From positions 62,001-126,000 of the forward strand of contig JAFLSQ010000002.1 in assembly GCA_022510865.1 (NCBI GenBank): a DNA stretch of 64,000 nucleotides. The letters run 5' to 3'. Position 1 is the first letter of the stretch. The number at the start of each line of letters is the position of its first letter. The position numbers and the translations under genes are program-made. This document shows, piece after piece, positions 1-10,245 of the stretch. The DNA is from Treponema sp. GTDB taxonomy: Bacteria; Spirochaetota; Spirochaetia; Treponematales; Treponemataceae. The notes below the pieces were generated by a model. It had not been told where the DNA came from and did not search any database. It saw only the letters and a list, made by a program, of their open reading frames with translations.

Positions 1-2
1 GC

Positions 3-443
3 ACCAGGAGCACAAGATGCCTCAAAAGCGAGCTTTCCGGCGAGAGCCTTGGAATATACTTGCAGTGGTTCAGGCACACGGATTTTGAGCCTGGCAGGAT
101 TTTCCGGATCATCGACAGCCCCAGAAATTCGCTCGGGAGAATTCAGGACATCACAACTGCGGATTTCAAGAGCCTCTGCGAAAAAAATCACGGGCAGGCA
201 ATCGCGGGGAAAAAAGAGCCTCTGCAAAAAGATTTTTTTGTGCGCATGAAAGACGCGCCCCAAAATCCGCAGCGCATAACACCGCACCTTGACGATATTT
301 TTGATGACGACGCTGTGAGCCAGATTTTTCCGCTAACATCGCTCTCGCTCAGGCGCAATCCCGGGAACAACGAGCTGAAAGAAAGGCTTGCGGCCGAGGT
401 CTCACATCTCCGGGCAAAAATAAAGGACATTCTGAATGACTGA
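3..443 (+). CDS. C-terminal part of a hypothetical protein whose start lies upstream of the window
   Basis: Frame open from base 3 to TGA at 441-443; overlaps the ATG of the next ORF (436). Confidence 0.6.
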   Translation, partial: TRSTRCLKSELSGESLGIYLQWFRHTDFEPGRIFRIIDSPRNSLGRIQDITTADFKSLCEKNHGQAIAGKKEPLQKDFFVRMKDAPQNPQRITPHLDDIFDDDAVSQIFPLTSLSLRRNPGNNELKERLAAEVSHLRAKIKDILND

Positions 444-1956
444 TTTTTTATACAAAGATTTTATGACCGCAAAGAACGGCACGGTAATCCCGGTGCTCGC
501 GGACGGCAGAACCGTGGACTCACGCTACAATCCAGAGAAAGAGGCTTTGAGCTGCGTGAATTCGGTGAGCGCAGCATCCGGGCACAGTTTTTTCATCGTC
601 CTTGGAATCGGCTCCGCGCTGAGCGTGAGAATGCTGTCCCAGAAATTCCCGGAAAGCAGGATTATCGCGCTTGAACGGACACGGCATGACATCGATTTTC
701 TGATGCGTCTTGACGCGGTGCGGGATCTTGGCGCGAGCAGGAGGATTTTTCTCACTGATATTCAGGGCCTTGCCGGGACAATCATCAGGACTTATCTTCC
801 CGCAAAATACGAAACACCGCAGATAATCGAGCAGCGGGCGTGGATGCAGGCGAACGCCGACAAAACACAGCTAATCCGCGATGAGATTAACAGGGCGTTC
901 AGGACGGTGAGCGCGGATTATTCGGTTCAGGCGCACTTCGGCAAAATCTGGATGCACAACATAATGGAAAACCTTAAAATCCTCGCCGGTCAGACGCAGG
1001 CGGACGCGACTGCACGGAAAATAGCTCGGATTGACAGGAAAAAGACCGCGGTGATAATCGCGGCTGGCCCGAGCCTTGAAAAAACTCTGCGGCAGGTGCA
1101 AAACCGCAGGGAGGATTTTTTTGTCATCAGCACGGACACAGGCCTGAAAATCCTTGAGAAAACAGATTTGACTCCCGATGCCGTGATTTCCATCGACGCG
1201 CAGAGCATCTCAACGAATCATTTTGCGGGCAGAGCCTTGGGGAACGCGCTTTATTTTTTTGACATCTGCGCCTCGTCCTCCGCGGCAAGCCACATAACCG
1301 GCGGGGGCGGAAAAATCGTCTATTTCACATCCGGCCACCCAATGGGATTTTTTGCCTCGCAGTTCGCAAAGAACGGATTGCCCTGCCTTTTCTCCGGCGC
1401 GGGCACTGTGACCATCGCTGCGGTTGATTTGGCGCGGCAGCTTGGCTTTGAGCGAATCAGAGTGATTGGCGCGGACTTCGCCTATTCCGGTGGCAAGGCT
1501 TACGCCCGCGGCACTTACCTTGAGACTTTGTATGATATGCGCTCGATGCGGCTGGAGCCATCAGAGAAAAAATATGACGCGCTGATGTTCAGGACGGAGC
1601 TTTTTTTGCAGGACGGCGGGAAAAATCCGGGGAGACTTACGACGCAGATTCTTGACGCATACAGGAAATCTTTTGTCGGCTACGCGCTGGAAAATCAGAT
1701 GACGTGCGATTATGACGGCGAGGCGTACAACCTCAGCGCAGGAAAATCAGAGGGCGTTTTTGATGTATGCGCCGGATTTGATTTTGCGGCCTTCTGTGCG
1801 GAATGCAGGAAATCATCAAAAAACGCGCTTGAGATTCCGCTTCTGCCTTACATCGCGTATCTGAAAAACCGGGCCGGGCAATCCGCAGGCTATGAGGATT
1901 TTCTGAACCTTGCACATAGTCATATAGTGAGTTATAATGAAGATTATGAAAAATAA
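436..1956 (+). CDS. DUF115 / MptE-like (Maf-type motility accessory factor-like) protein
   Basis: 506 aa; FFIVLGIGSALSVRML, AVIIAAGPSLEKTL and VIGADFAYSGGKAYARGT resemble the DUF115 fold. Confidence 0.7.
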   Translation: MTDFLYKDFMTAKNGTVIPVLADGRTVDSRYNPEKEALSCVNSVSAASGHSFFIVLGIGSALSVRMLSQKFPESRIIALERTRHDIDFLMRLDAVRDLGASRRIFLTDIQGLAGTIIRTYLPAKYETPQIIEQRAWMQANADKTQLIRDEINRAFRTVSADYSVQAHFGKIWMHNIMENLKILAGQTQADATARKIARIDRKKTAVIIAAGPSLEKTLRQVQNRREDFFVISTDTGLKILEKTDLTPDAVISIDAQSISTNHFAGRALGNALYFFDICASSSAASHITGGGGKIVYFTSGHPMGFFASQFAKNGLPCLFSGAGTVTIAAVDLARQLGFERIRVIGADFAYSGGKAYARGTYLETLYDMRSMRLEPSEKKYDALMFRTELFLQDGGKNPGRLTTQILDAYRKSFVGYALENQMTCDYDGEAYNLSAGKSEGVFDVCAGFDFAAFCAECRKSSKNALEIPLLPYIAYLKNRAGQSAGYEDFLNLAHSHIVSYNEDYEK

Positions 1957-3242
1957 ATTTATAGTCGTCTACTCGGTGATTGCATCGCTTTTCATTTTGT
2001 TCTCCGTATCTTTTTTTGCAATGAGCCTGTACAGGGAATTTTCGCTCGGCGAGTCGCGCACAAACACGAATTTCATCCGCATGGTCAGCAGGATTAAGAC
2101 CGCCTCGTACCAGAGTGATATGTATTCGGATAATTTCACCGCAAAACTGGTGCAGGCAATCGGCAATTTTGATGACATCGCATTCATTGACATAAAAATC
2201 GACGGCGGCAGCGTGCTTGTTTTCCCGGACTCAAAAATCAGGCCGAATCCGTCAAACCTCACAATGCAGTATTCGGAGAGGACGACAATCCGCGACGCTT
2301 CGCTTGAGATTGACACGGTGATGTATCTTCTGCGCCCTACGTCAATCCATCGTTATGCGCGAATCTCATTTCTGATGATTCTGATTGTCACCATCATAAC
2401 GCTGATTCTTATTTTTTACATCCAGATGAAAGATTCCGGTGATTTCCAGAGCGCGGCTGAGGTTTATGATGATTCCTACCCGGCCGGCGACGAGATTGCC
2501 GCGGAGCACCCCTGTTGAGGAATCTGCGGCTGATGATGAGCCGGAGGCCGCGCACTCAGTTCCGGCTGACAGCACGGACGCGGAGGAAAATCCGCAGGAG
2601 AGCGATGACGGCGGGACAATCCGCTGGACGCAGGCTGACGAGACCGCTTCTTTTGATGACACGCCTTCCGTGCCAGACAGCTCCGCTAAGACAGAGCCGA
2701 TTGTCCTGCAAAGCGACGAGGAGAAGCCCGCCGCAATTGAGAGCGAGCCGAACGGACTTTTCTCGCCGGTGACAGGGCTTGGCTGGGAATCTTACCTTAT
2801 GACGCGGCTTGAGAACGAAGTGAACCGCGCGGCAGCCTCTGAGATGGACATCGCGCTTTTTGTGATTCAGATTCCCGGGTCAAAACGAGAGTCCGAGACA
2901 ATCAAAAAAACGTGCGGATATCTTACGGTGCAGTTCCAGTTCAAGGATCTGCTTTTTGAGTACAAGGACGACTGCATCGTGGCGATGAAAATAAACATGA
3001 GCCTGGACGAGGGTCTGAACTTCGCGGACAAACTTCACGCGGACATCACGGACATTATCGAGGCGGACGGACTGCAATGCTTCATCGGGCTGTCAACGCG
3101 CTCAATCAGGATTGTGGCGGCGGACAGGCTTCTCACCGAGGCGGAGCAGGCTCTTGAGCACGCCAAGGAAAATCACGAGAACGTGATTGCGTTCCGCGCG
3201 GACTCCGAGAAATACAGGCAGTATCTGGAAGAAAACAGATAG
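1937..3242 (+). pseudogene. Membrane-anchored degenerate GGDEF-like protein split over two frames (1937-2518 and ~2508-3242)
   Basis: First ORF (membrane segments, extracytoplasmic domain) stops at 2516-2518. The acidic linker and GGDEF-like domain continue in the +1 frame (VEESAADDEPEAAHS...). Skipping one C of CCCC at 2509-2512 joins them. Confidence 0.7.
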
Positions 3243-3248
3243 CCCGGC

Positions 3249-3935
3249 TCAGCCGCCAGTTTCTGTGATTTCTGATTCTGCGGCATTGGAATCACCGGGG
3301 GCGGGAAAATCATCAGAATCTTCGTCGTCCTCCAAATCCTCGATGTCATCGTAATTTATCTCTGCGAATTCCTTGTATTTCTCTGTGATTTTCGTGAGGT
3401 TCTTGTTCTCCGGGTACGACTCGCCCATGCGCGCAAGAACGGTCTCAAAATCCGCCCTGTATTTCTTGAAGAATTTTTTGTCGGAGAGCACGAGAATAAG
3501 ATAATTCTCCTGATATTGCTCGCTGTCCGGCTGGGAGGCAAGCAGCTGACTGTACATTCTGATTGCCCGGCGCACGTTGCCGTTCACAGAATAAATATAA
3601 GCGAGGCTCGCCTGCAACGAGGCGTTGTCCGGGTCACGCCCGAGCATTTCCCTGAACATCTTCTCCGCGTTAAGATAATCAGACGAGTAGACATAACACA
3701 GGGCAAGCTTATAGTAGCACGCCCAGTAGATTTTCTGGTTCTGCATTGCGAGCGTGTAATACTCGGCAGCGTTTTTGTACTCCTCCAGCCTCATATAAGT
3801 GTCGGCAATGTTCATATATTCCAGATGGATGTTCCTGACTGCCCGCGCAAAATCACCGGGAATAGGCACCGGCTTTGAGGTGCAGGATGCGAAGAGAAAA
3901 AATGCGCTCAGCACGGCAAGAAATCGCTCTCTCAT
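3249..3935 (-). CDS. TPR-repeat lipoprotein
   Basis: Lipobox-like FLFASC at N-terminus; TPR-like repeats (AAEYYTLAMQNQKIYWACYYKLALCYV). Confidence 0.75.
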   Translation of the reverse strand: MRERFLAVLSAFFLFASCTSKPVPIPGDFARAVRNIHLEYMNIADTYMRLEEYKNAAEYYTLAMQNQKIYWACYYKLALCYVYSSDYLNAEKMFREMLGRDPDNASLQASLAYIYSVNGNVRRAIRMYSQLLASQPDSEQYQENYLILVLSDKKFFKKYRADFETVLARMGESYPENKNLTKITEKYKEFAEINYDDIEDLEDDEDSDDFPAPGDSNAAESEITETGG

Positions 3936-3941
3936 TCCCGC

Positions 3942-4976
3942 TCACCCAAGGACAATCTTCTCAATCTCATAAAGCTGGGATTTATAAAGACCTGAGATGT
4001 TATGACCATAGTCCGCAATCAGCTGGATTATGTTGCGCGGCGAGTCTTTGGCATCGGAGCCGTTCAGCCGGTCGCCCGCGTCCCCAAGCCCCGGCATTAT
4101 GTACGCTTTCTCGTTCATCACGGGGTCAAGCCAGAGCGTGCAGCACGTGCAGTTCTCCAGGGCGCGTGTGACGCGGATGCTGCCTTTCATAGTTGAGATT
4201 GCATTGAAAAACGCGATGGACTTAGGGCGGATTCCCTGACTTTGCAGGTATTTCACAACCGTGACAAGCGAGCCGCCTGTGGCGTTCATCGGGTCGGCAA
4301 AAACAAGGTCGCGGCCATCCAAATCCTCCAGATTAAAGAAAGATTTTTTCAGGTCAAGGATGTACTCCATGTCGGCCTCATTTTTTGTGTCGTTGCGGCT
4401 GATTTTGAACAGCGCGAACGGAGTCCTGTAACCGTGCGATGAGTATTCCTGAATCTCCTTTGAGATAATCATGCTAGGAAGGAGCGCGCCGCGCAGGAGC
4501 ACGCACATCACGGTGTTCTCAATTTTGCAATCAATATCCGGGATTTTATGCACCGCATAATTCTGAACCGGAAAAGTTACCGGCGTCCTCACAATCATGT
4601 GGCCCTTTTTGTCGCCGTGATGGTCGGTGTATGCCATGCGGAACAGCATCTCATAGGCCCGCTGACTATAATACATGAATTCCTGATGGCCGGTGCGCTC
4701 GTCGCGGAGCTTGGAAATCACGCGGGAGCATTCCGCATGAGCGCTCTCCTCGGTCACAAACGAGTATACTTTGATTCCCGGATGCTTCGCGCAGATTCTC
4801 TGCATCTCGTGGCCCATGCTGTCATAGCCCTCGATGATTTTCTGCTCATCGACCGGGTCAAAAAATCGCATGGTCTCCCTGAACATCGCGTCCAGGCGGG
4901 CAAGGTCATCCAAATCCTCGGATGTAAGATAGCCGTCCAAATCATCCGCGCGCAAAATAATTTTGTCGTCCGCCAC
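3942..4976 (-). CDS. Uracil phosphoribosyltransferase-like protein with long N-terminal extension
   Basis: [34 protein letters not shown] and [15 protein letters not shown] are UPRT-like; ~130 aa N-terminal extension. Confidence 0.8.
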   Translation of the reverse strand: MADDKIILRADDLDGYLTSEDLDDLARLDAMFRETMRFFDPVDEQKIIEGYDSMGHEMQRICAKHPGIKVYSFVTEESAHAECSRVISKLRDERTGHQEFMYYSQRAYEMLFRMAYTDHHGDKKGHMIVRTPVTFPVQNYAVHKIPDIDCKIENTVMCVLLRGALLPSMIISKEIQEYSSHGYRTPFALFKISRNDTKNEADMEYILDLKKSFFNLEDLDGRDLVFADPMNATGGSLVTVVKYLQSQGIRPKSIAFFNAISTMKGSIRVTRALENCTCCTLWLDPVMNEKAYIMPGLGDAGDRLNGSDAKDSPRNIIQLIADYGHNISGLYKSQLYEIEKIVLG

Positions 4977-4991
4977 AATTCCCCCTTCTGA

Positions 4992-5867
4992 TTACAAAGC
5001 CAGCAGTTTGTAAAGCTGATTCTTGTCCAGTTTTATTCCTTTGATTGCAAGCTCGTTTCCGCGCTCCTCAATCCCCTGCGAATTCGTAAGGCCGAACGCG
5101 AGCATAAGTATTGCCCGGCCGGCTTTGAGCATGGTCTCATTCTTGAACGCAAAATTCAGATTCAGAATATACTGCGACTGGAATTTCGGGTCCTGAGCAA
5201 AACTTCCCCTCACCTCAACAAGGTTCAGGTTCAGCTGCGTGCCGGTCAGGATTGTAAGAAAAGACTGCGGAGTGAGCGCGTAAAAGCGGATTTCATCGGC
5301 CGCGCCCTCCAGATAATCAAAAAGACTGCCCGGAATCTCGTGCAATGCAGTGCTGTCATCAGACGGAAGGCGGGAAATCGCATCGAATTTCTCAAGCATG
5401 AAAGGCATTCCGCGCCCTATGCAGCAAATCTCCGCAGACGGAAAAGCCATCTCCAGAGAATCATAGGAATAGACATCATACTGATTTGAGGAGCCTGCCA
5501 CATACGCGCGGCGGTCCCATCCGTTTCTGACGCTCAGGATTCTGGGAATCATCCTCACGGGAACAGAAGCGTCAATCGCGGCCTGAATATCCACATGATT
5601 TTTGCGGCGGTTCAGCCCGCAGTAAATTTTATCTATGCGCCCGGAGATGAGCCTCACGTCACTGTCAGAGATGCCTGTCACGCTGTTTTTGATAATCCGC
5701 TCGATTAAGTCCGCGTCCGCTGATTTTGGAATGGCGATGTAAAATCCGCTGGAATTGTCCAGAAGCTCGGCGGCACGCACTTTGCGCCCCATGCCAGATG
5801 GCATGGATTTACAGCCAAGAAAAATCAGGGATAAAGCGACGACGGCAAGAAAACTACGCTTTCTCAA
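4992..5867 (-). CDS. Hypothetical lipoprotein
   Basis: Likely TTG start at 5867 (LRKRSFLAVVALSLIFLGC lipobox), overlapping the ileS stop; the ORF track start at 5996 is inside ileS. Confidence 0.65.
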   Translation of the reverse strand: MRKRSFLAVVALSLIFLGCKSMPSGMGRKVRAAELLDNSSGFYIAIPKSADADLIERIIKNSVTGISDSDVRLISGRIDKIYCGLNRRKNHVDIQAAIDASVPVRMIPRILSVRNGWDRRAYVAGSSNQYDVYSYDSLEMAFPSAEICCIGRGMPFMLEKFDAISRLPSDDSTALHEIPGSLFDYLEGAADEIRFYALTPQSFLTILTGTQLNLNLVEVRGSFAQDPKFQSQYILNLNFAFKNETMLKAGRAILMLAFGLTNSQGIEERGNELAIKGIKLDKNQLYKLLAL

Positions 5868-8800
5868 TGCGTACCCTCCATGTCTTGTCATCCGCCTCAA
5901 CAGCGACCGCATCCGCGATGTCATTCTTCCATTCAATCTGAGCGCACAAAGTCTCGCTGGCAATAAAATCGCTGAACATTCTCTGCGCGGCTTCAAGCTC
6001 AGAATCTCCTGAGATTTGCAGGCGGATTCTGTCCGTCACATTAAAGCCTGATTCCTTGCGCAAATTCTGAATTCCGCGGATGAGGTCACGCACATAGCCC
6101 TCTTTTTTAAGCTCCTCTGTGATTTTTGAGTCCAGCCCCACAGTCAGAGTACCGTCGTTCAGGACTTTAAGCCCGTCTTTCTCTGTGCGCTCGACAATCA
6201 CTTTGGACTCATCAAGGGTGACTGATTTTCCCTCAACCTCAATGCAAAGGCTTCCGCCCTCCAAAATCGACTGAATCTGACTGCTGTCAAGATTCTGGAT
6301 TACCGAGGCCGCCTGTTTCATCAGCGGGCCAAGCTCTTTTCCGAGCACCTTGAAATTCGCCTTGGCCTTGTACTCAACAAGCTCGTCCTCGCGGTCATGG
6401 AATTCCACCGCCTTGACGTTCAGCTCATCGCGCACAGAATCCTCCATTTCTGCAAGCACGCGCTTCTCCTCCAGATTTCTTGTGACAAGCGCGACGCTGG
6501 CAAGCGGCTGGCGGTTCTTAAGATTAAACTGATTGCGCAGGCTGTGTCCCATCGACACCGCTTTCTGCACTGTCGCGATTTTAAACTCCAGCGTTTCATT
6601 CAGCCATGCCTTGTTCACAACAGGATAATCGCACAGATGGACGGACTGCCTGTCCTCCGGTGTCCTGAGATTCTGGTACATCTGCTCGGTGATAAACGGA
6701 ACAAAAGGCGCGGCAACAAGGCAGAGCGTCTTGAGCGCGATGTACAGAGCCTCGTAAGCCTCGGATTTGTCGCTGTCACTCTCAGATTTCCAGAAGCGGC
6801 GGCGGCTCCTCCTGATGTACCAGTTGTTAAGCTCATCTATGAATTTCACAATCGGGTCAATCGCGCCGGAAAGGTCATAGGAATCAAGAGCATCGGAGAC
6901 ATCGCCCACAAGCCTCTGCGTGATGGACAAAAGCCACGCATCAAGCGGATTTGCCGGCGGTCTCTGGTCAAAAGCGTGTCCTGTTGGCACGGCATTGTCG
7001 ATGTTCGCGTAAGTCACAAAAAACGAGTACGAATTCCAGAGCGGAATCAGGATGGATTTGAGGACATCGCGCACACCATCATCGCTGTAGCGAATCTCAT
7101 CCGCCTTGACGACAGCCGAGTGCATTAGAAACAGGCGGATTGCATCAGCCCCGAACCTGTCGATTGCCTCGGCCGGGTCGGTGTAGTTCCTCTGCGACTT
7201 GCTCATTTTGTGACCGTCGCTGGCAAGCACAATTCCCGTGACAATGCAGTTCTTGAATGACGGCTTGTTAAACAGCTGCGCGGCAAGAACCGTGAGCGTG
7301 TAGAACCAGCCACGGGTCTGGTCAAGCCCCTCGGAGATGAAGTCGGCGGGAAATCCGCGCTCAAATTTCTCCTTGTTCTCAAACGGATAGTGCTGCTGGG
7401 CATAGGGCATACTTCCGCTCTCAAACCAGCAGTCAAAAACCTCCGGGATTCGGCGCATTGTGCCGTGACCGCATTTCCGGCATTTAAAAGTGATTTTATC
7501 CACAAACTGCTTGTGCAGGTCATCAGGATAAACTCCGCTCAAATCCTTAAGCTCCTGACGGCTTCCCACGCAGACCGCGTTCTTGCACTCCGGGTCATCG
7601 CAGCGCCAGATTGGAATGGGGTTGCCCCAGTAGCGGTTGCGGCTCACAGCCCAGTCACGCGCGCCGGCAAGCCATTTTCCAAAACGCCCCTCTTTAATGT
7701 GGGCGGGCTGCCATGTAATCTGACTGTTCGCCCTCAGAAGCACATCGTGATAATCAGCAACCTTAACGAACCAGCTTCCGATTCCGCGGTAAATGAGCGG
7801 CGAGCCGCACCTCCAGCAGTGCGGATATGAATGGACGATTGTGTCGCGCTTGACGAGTTTGCCCTCGCTCTTAAGCCTTGCAATGATATCCTTGTCGCAA
7901 TCCTTCACATAACGGCCCACATAATCAGATACTTCTGACGTGAACTTGCACTCTGCGTCAATCGGCTCGACATCGGGAACACCTGTTCCGCGGAAAACTT
8001 TGTTATCCTCCTCACCGAACGCAGGCGCAATGTGGACGATTCCAGTACCGTCATCAGTTGAGACATAATCCGCATTGAACATACGGAACGCGCCGCGCTC
8101 GCACTTCTGGCCGGAAATCTCCGCGCAGGAGGCCGCGCTTTTGAGCGCCGCAAAATAAGGGAAAAGCGGCTCGTATTCCGCGCCGATAAAATCCTTTCCT
8201 TTGCGGGTGTAAATGACCTCATACTCGTCCGCATTCTTGTAGTACGCGCCAAGACGTGCCCCGGCAAAAATGTAGAAGTCGCCGCTGGACTTGTCAAGAA
8301 TCTTGACGTAATCAATATCGGGACCCATGCAAAGCCCGAGGTTTGAGGGCAGAGTCCACGGCGTTGTAGTCCAGGCAAGGAAGTAGGTTTTTCCGTTGGT
8401 CATATCCGGGTCAGAGAATCCGTCAGGCGATTTTGTAATCCTGAAACGCACTGTCACTGTCTGATCCTGCACGTCCTTGTAGCCCTGGGCCAGCTCGTGC
8501 GTTGAGAGCACAGTCGAGCAGCGCGGACAATACGGCAGGATGTACTTTCCCTCGTAAATCAGACCCTTGTCCCAAAGAGATTTCGCCACCCACCAGATTG
8601 ACTCCATGAAGTCCGGGCTCATCGTCTTGTAATCGTTGTCAAAGTCAACCCAGCGCCCCATCCGTGTGATTGTCTTGCGCCACTCCGAGGTATATTTTAG
8701 GACTGACGCGCGGCACGCCTCGTTGAATTTATCTATTCCGTACTGCTCAATCTCATGCTTTGAATTCAAGCCAAGCTCTTTCTCAATCAGGTTCTCAACC

Positions 8801-9081
8801 GGAAGACCGTGGCAGTCCCATCCGAAGCGGCGCTCAACGCGCTTGCCTTTCATCGTCTGATAGCGCGGAACAATATCCTTGATTGTTGACGGAATGAAAT
8901 GCCCGAAGTGCGGAAGCCCCGTCGCGAAGGGAGGTCCGTCATAAAAAACAAAGTCCTCCGCTCCATCGCGCTGCGAGACGGATTTCTTGAAAATGTCATT
9001 CTCCTGCCAGAATTTTAAGACTTCCTCCTCCTGCGCGGGAAAGTCAACTTTTGGATCAACCGGTTTGAAACTCATGAGCAT
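5854..9081 (-). CDS. ileS: Isoleucyl-tRNA synthetase
   Basis: 1075 aa; GLPHFGHFIPS (HIGH-like), KMSKSQRNY (KMSKS), DGPPFATG, WDCHGLPVE. Confidence 0.97.
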   Translation of the reverse strand: MLMSFKPVDPKVDFPAQEEEVLKFWQENDIFKKSVSQRDGAEDFVFYDGPPFATGLPHFGHFIPSTIKDIVPRYQTMKGKRVERRFGWDCHGLPVENLIEKELGLNSKHEIEQYGIDKFNEACRASVLKYTSEWRKTITRMGRWVDFDNDYKTMSPDFMESIWWVAKSLWDKGLIYEGKYILPYCPRCSTVLSTHELAQGYKDVQDQTVTVRFRITKSPDGFSDPDMTNGKTYFLAWTTTPWTLPSNLGLCMGPDIDYVKILDKSSGDFYIFAGARLGAYYKNADEYEVIYTRKGKDFIGAEYEPLFPYFAALKSAASCAEISGQKCERGAFRMFNADYVSTDDGTGIVHIAPAFGEEDNKVFRGTGVPDVEPIDAECKFTSEVSDYVGRYVKDCDKDIIARLKSEGKLVKRDTIVHSYPHCWRCGSPLIYRGIGSWFVKVADYHDVLLRANSQITWQPAHIKEGRFGKWLAGARDWAVSRNRYWGNPIPIWRCDDPECKNAVCVGSRQELKDLSGVYPDDLHKQFVDKITFKCRKCGHGTMRRIPEVFDCWFESGSMPYAQQHYPFENKEKFERGFPADFISEGLDQTRGWFYTLTVLAAQLFNKPSFKNCIVTGIVLASDGHKMSKSQRNYTDPAEAIDRFGADAIRLFLMHSAVVKADEIRYSDDGVRDVLKSILIPLWNSYSFFVTYANIDNAVPTGHAFDQRPPANPLDAWLLSITQRLVGDVSDALDSYDLSGAIDPIVKFIDELNNWYIRRSRRRFWKSESDSDKSEAYEALYIALKTLCLVAAPFVPFITEQMYQNLRTPEDRQSVHLCDYPVVNKAWLNETLEFKIATVQKAVSMGHSLRNQFNLKNRQPLASVALVTRNLEEKRVLAEMEDSVRDELNVKAVEFHDREDELVEYKAKANFKVLGKELGPLMKQAASVIQNLDSSQIQSILEGGSLCIEVEGKSVTLDESKVIVERTEKDGLKVLNDGTLTVGLDSKITEELKKEGYVRDLIRGIQNLRKESGFNVTDRIRLQISGDSELEAAQRMFSDFIASETLCAQIEWKNDIADAVAVEADDKTWRVRIEKA

Positions 9082-9214
9082 ATCCTTGAATAAAAGTTAG
9101 TAATCCCCTTAATCTACCATAATTTTGCGAAAAGTTCTATACATCACGGCACATCACCGCGGGCGGCAAGGAAATCCGCTTGTTTTTGCCGCAAAAACGA
9201 AGTAGAATCACGAT

Positions 9215-9883
9215 ATGCAGAGCATCCGCACAAAATACGCCGATTTTTTTTATTCGCATGATGACGCGCACTTTGCGCCGGCCCTCGCCTCGGAGATTGA
9301 CGGCACATACGAAAGGACAGCTGATTTTTTTGACCTTGGCATGGCAATCACAAAGTTTGATTTCTATCTCTGCTCCGACGCGCACACTTTCAGGACGCTC
9401 GCGGGAATCAGCGGTGAGAATTACAAGGATTGGATGGTCGGGAATTGCGACTTACAAAAACGCCGAATCTGCATTCTCTCCCCGCGCGCCGCAAAAGACA
9501 GGACGCCTGAGCAGATGATGAAAGTCGCGAGGCACGAGACAATCCACATGGCGATGAACAACCTTGCTCAGGCAGAAAGCGTGAGCCTTCCGCTAGCGGA
9601 GGGAATCGCAGTCGCACTGAGCGAGCAGATAAATGTCCCGTTTCTGGACGCGGGCAATCCTCCGCGGCTCACTGACCTGCTGGACGAGGAATTTTTCTGC
9701 AATCACGGCGGCTATGATTATTCCGGCGCGTACATCCTGCATCTGATTAAAAAATACGGAAAAGAGACGTTCAGGCGAATCTATGCCGGGCAACTGGATT
9801 TGCGGGAATATCTTTATGACGGATTTGAGGCCGAGGCAGTCGCCGCGCTCAAAAAATCTGCGGATTGGCAGGCCCGAGCATGA
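9215..9883 (+). CDS. Putative zinc metallopeptidase-like protein (HExxH)
   Basis: ARHETIHMAMNN contains HETIH, with downstream EGIAVALSE. Confidence 0.55.
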   Translation: MQSIRTKYADFFYSHDDAHFAPALASEIDGTYERTADFFDLGMAITKFDFYLCSDAHTFRTLAGISGENYKDWMVGNCDLQKRRICILSPRAAKDRTPEQMMKVARHETIHMAMNNLAQAESVSLPLAEGIAVALSEQINVPFLDAGNPPRLTDLLDEEFFCNHGGYDYSGAYILHLIKKYGKETFRRIYAGQLDLREYLYDGFEAEAVAALKKSADWQARA

Positions 9884-10065
9884 ACATCACGCGGATTACA
9901 AGCCTTGGCGTGTGCACGGGCTGTGGAGCGTGCGCCTCCTGCAATCACATCACGTTCGCGCAGAACGCGCTCGGCTTTCCCGAGCCTTTGGTTGACGAGA
10001 ACTGCGTCAACTGCGGAAAATGCCTTGAGCAATGCGTTTTTAACCCGGACAGACAGGATGAATGA
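9880..10065 (+). CDS. Small 4Fe-4S ferredoxin-like protein
   Basis: ATGA overlap with preceding gene; CTGCGACASC and CVNCGKCLEQC; 61 aa. Confidence 0.65.
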   Translation: MNITRITSLGVCTGCGACASCNHITFAQNALGFPEPLVDENCVNCGKCLEQCVFNPDRQDE

Positions 10066-10197
10066 GCGAGCACAAAACTGATTGCAGAGCCGCGCCGGAA
10101 AATCAGACAGATTCCAGTCTGCGGAGGCAGAGCGGTGATTGAGAAGCCATGCCCATTTTTGCATACTCTGCGGAACTGCGTGGCATTCCGCAGGCAT

Positions 10198-10224
10198 AAA
10201 AAAAGACCCCGCACAATGCGGGGC
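10198..10224 (-). terminator. Rho-independent terminator of the lipoprotein gene at 10246-10677
   Basis: CCCCGCA-CAA-TGCGGGG hairpin followed on the minus strand by a T tract. Confidence 0.85.
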
Positions 10225-10245
10225 CGCAATCACTTGGCGTGACGA

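Noticed and set aside
6397-7128. 243-aa plus-strand ORF opposite ileS
   Set aside because: Lies within the convincing ileS frame; a high-GC third-position artefact.
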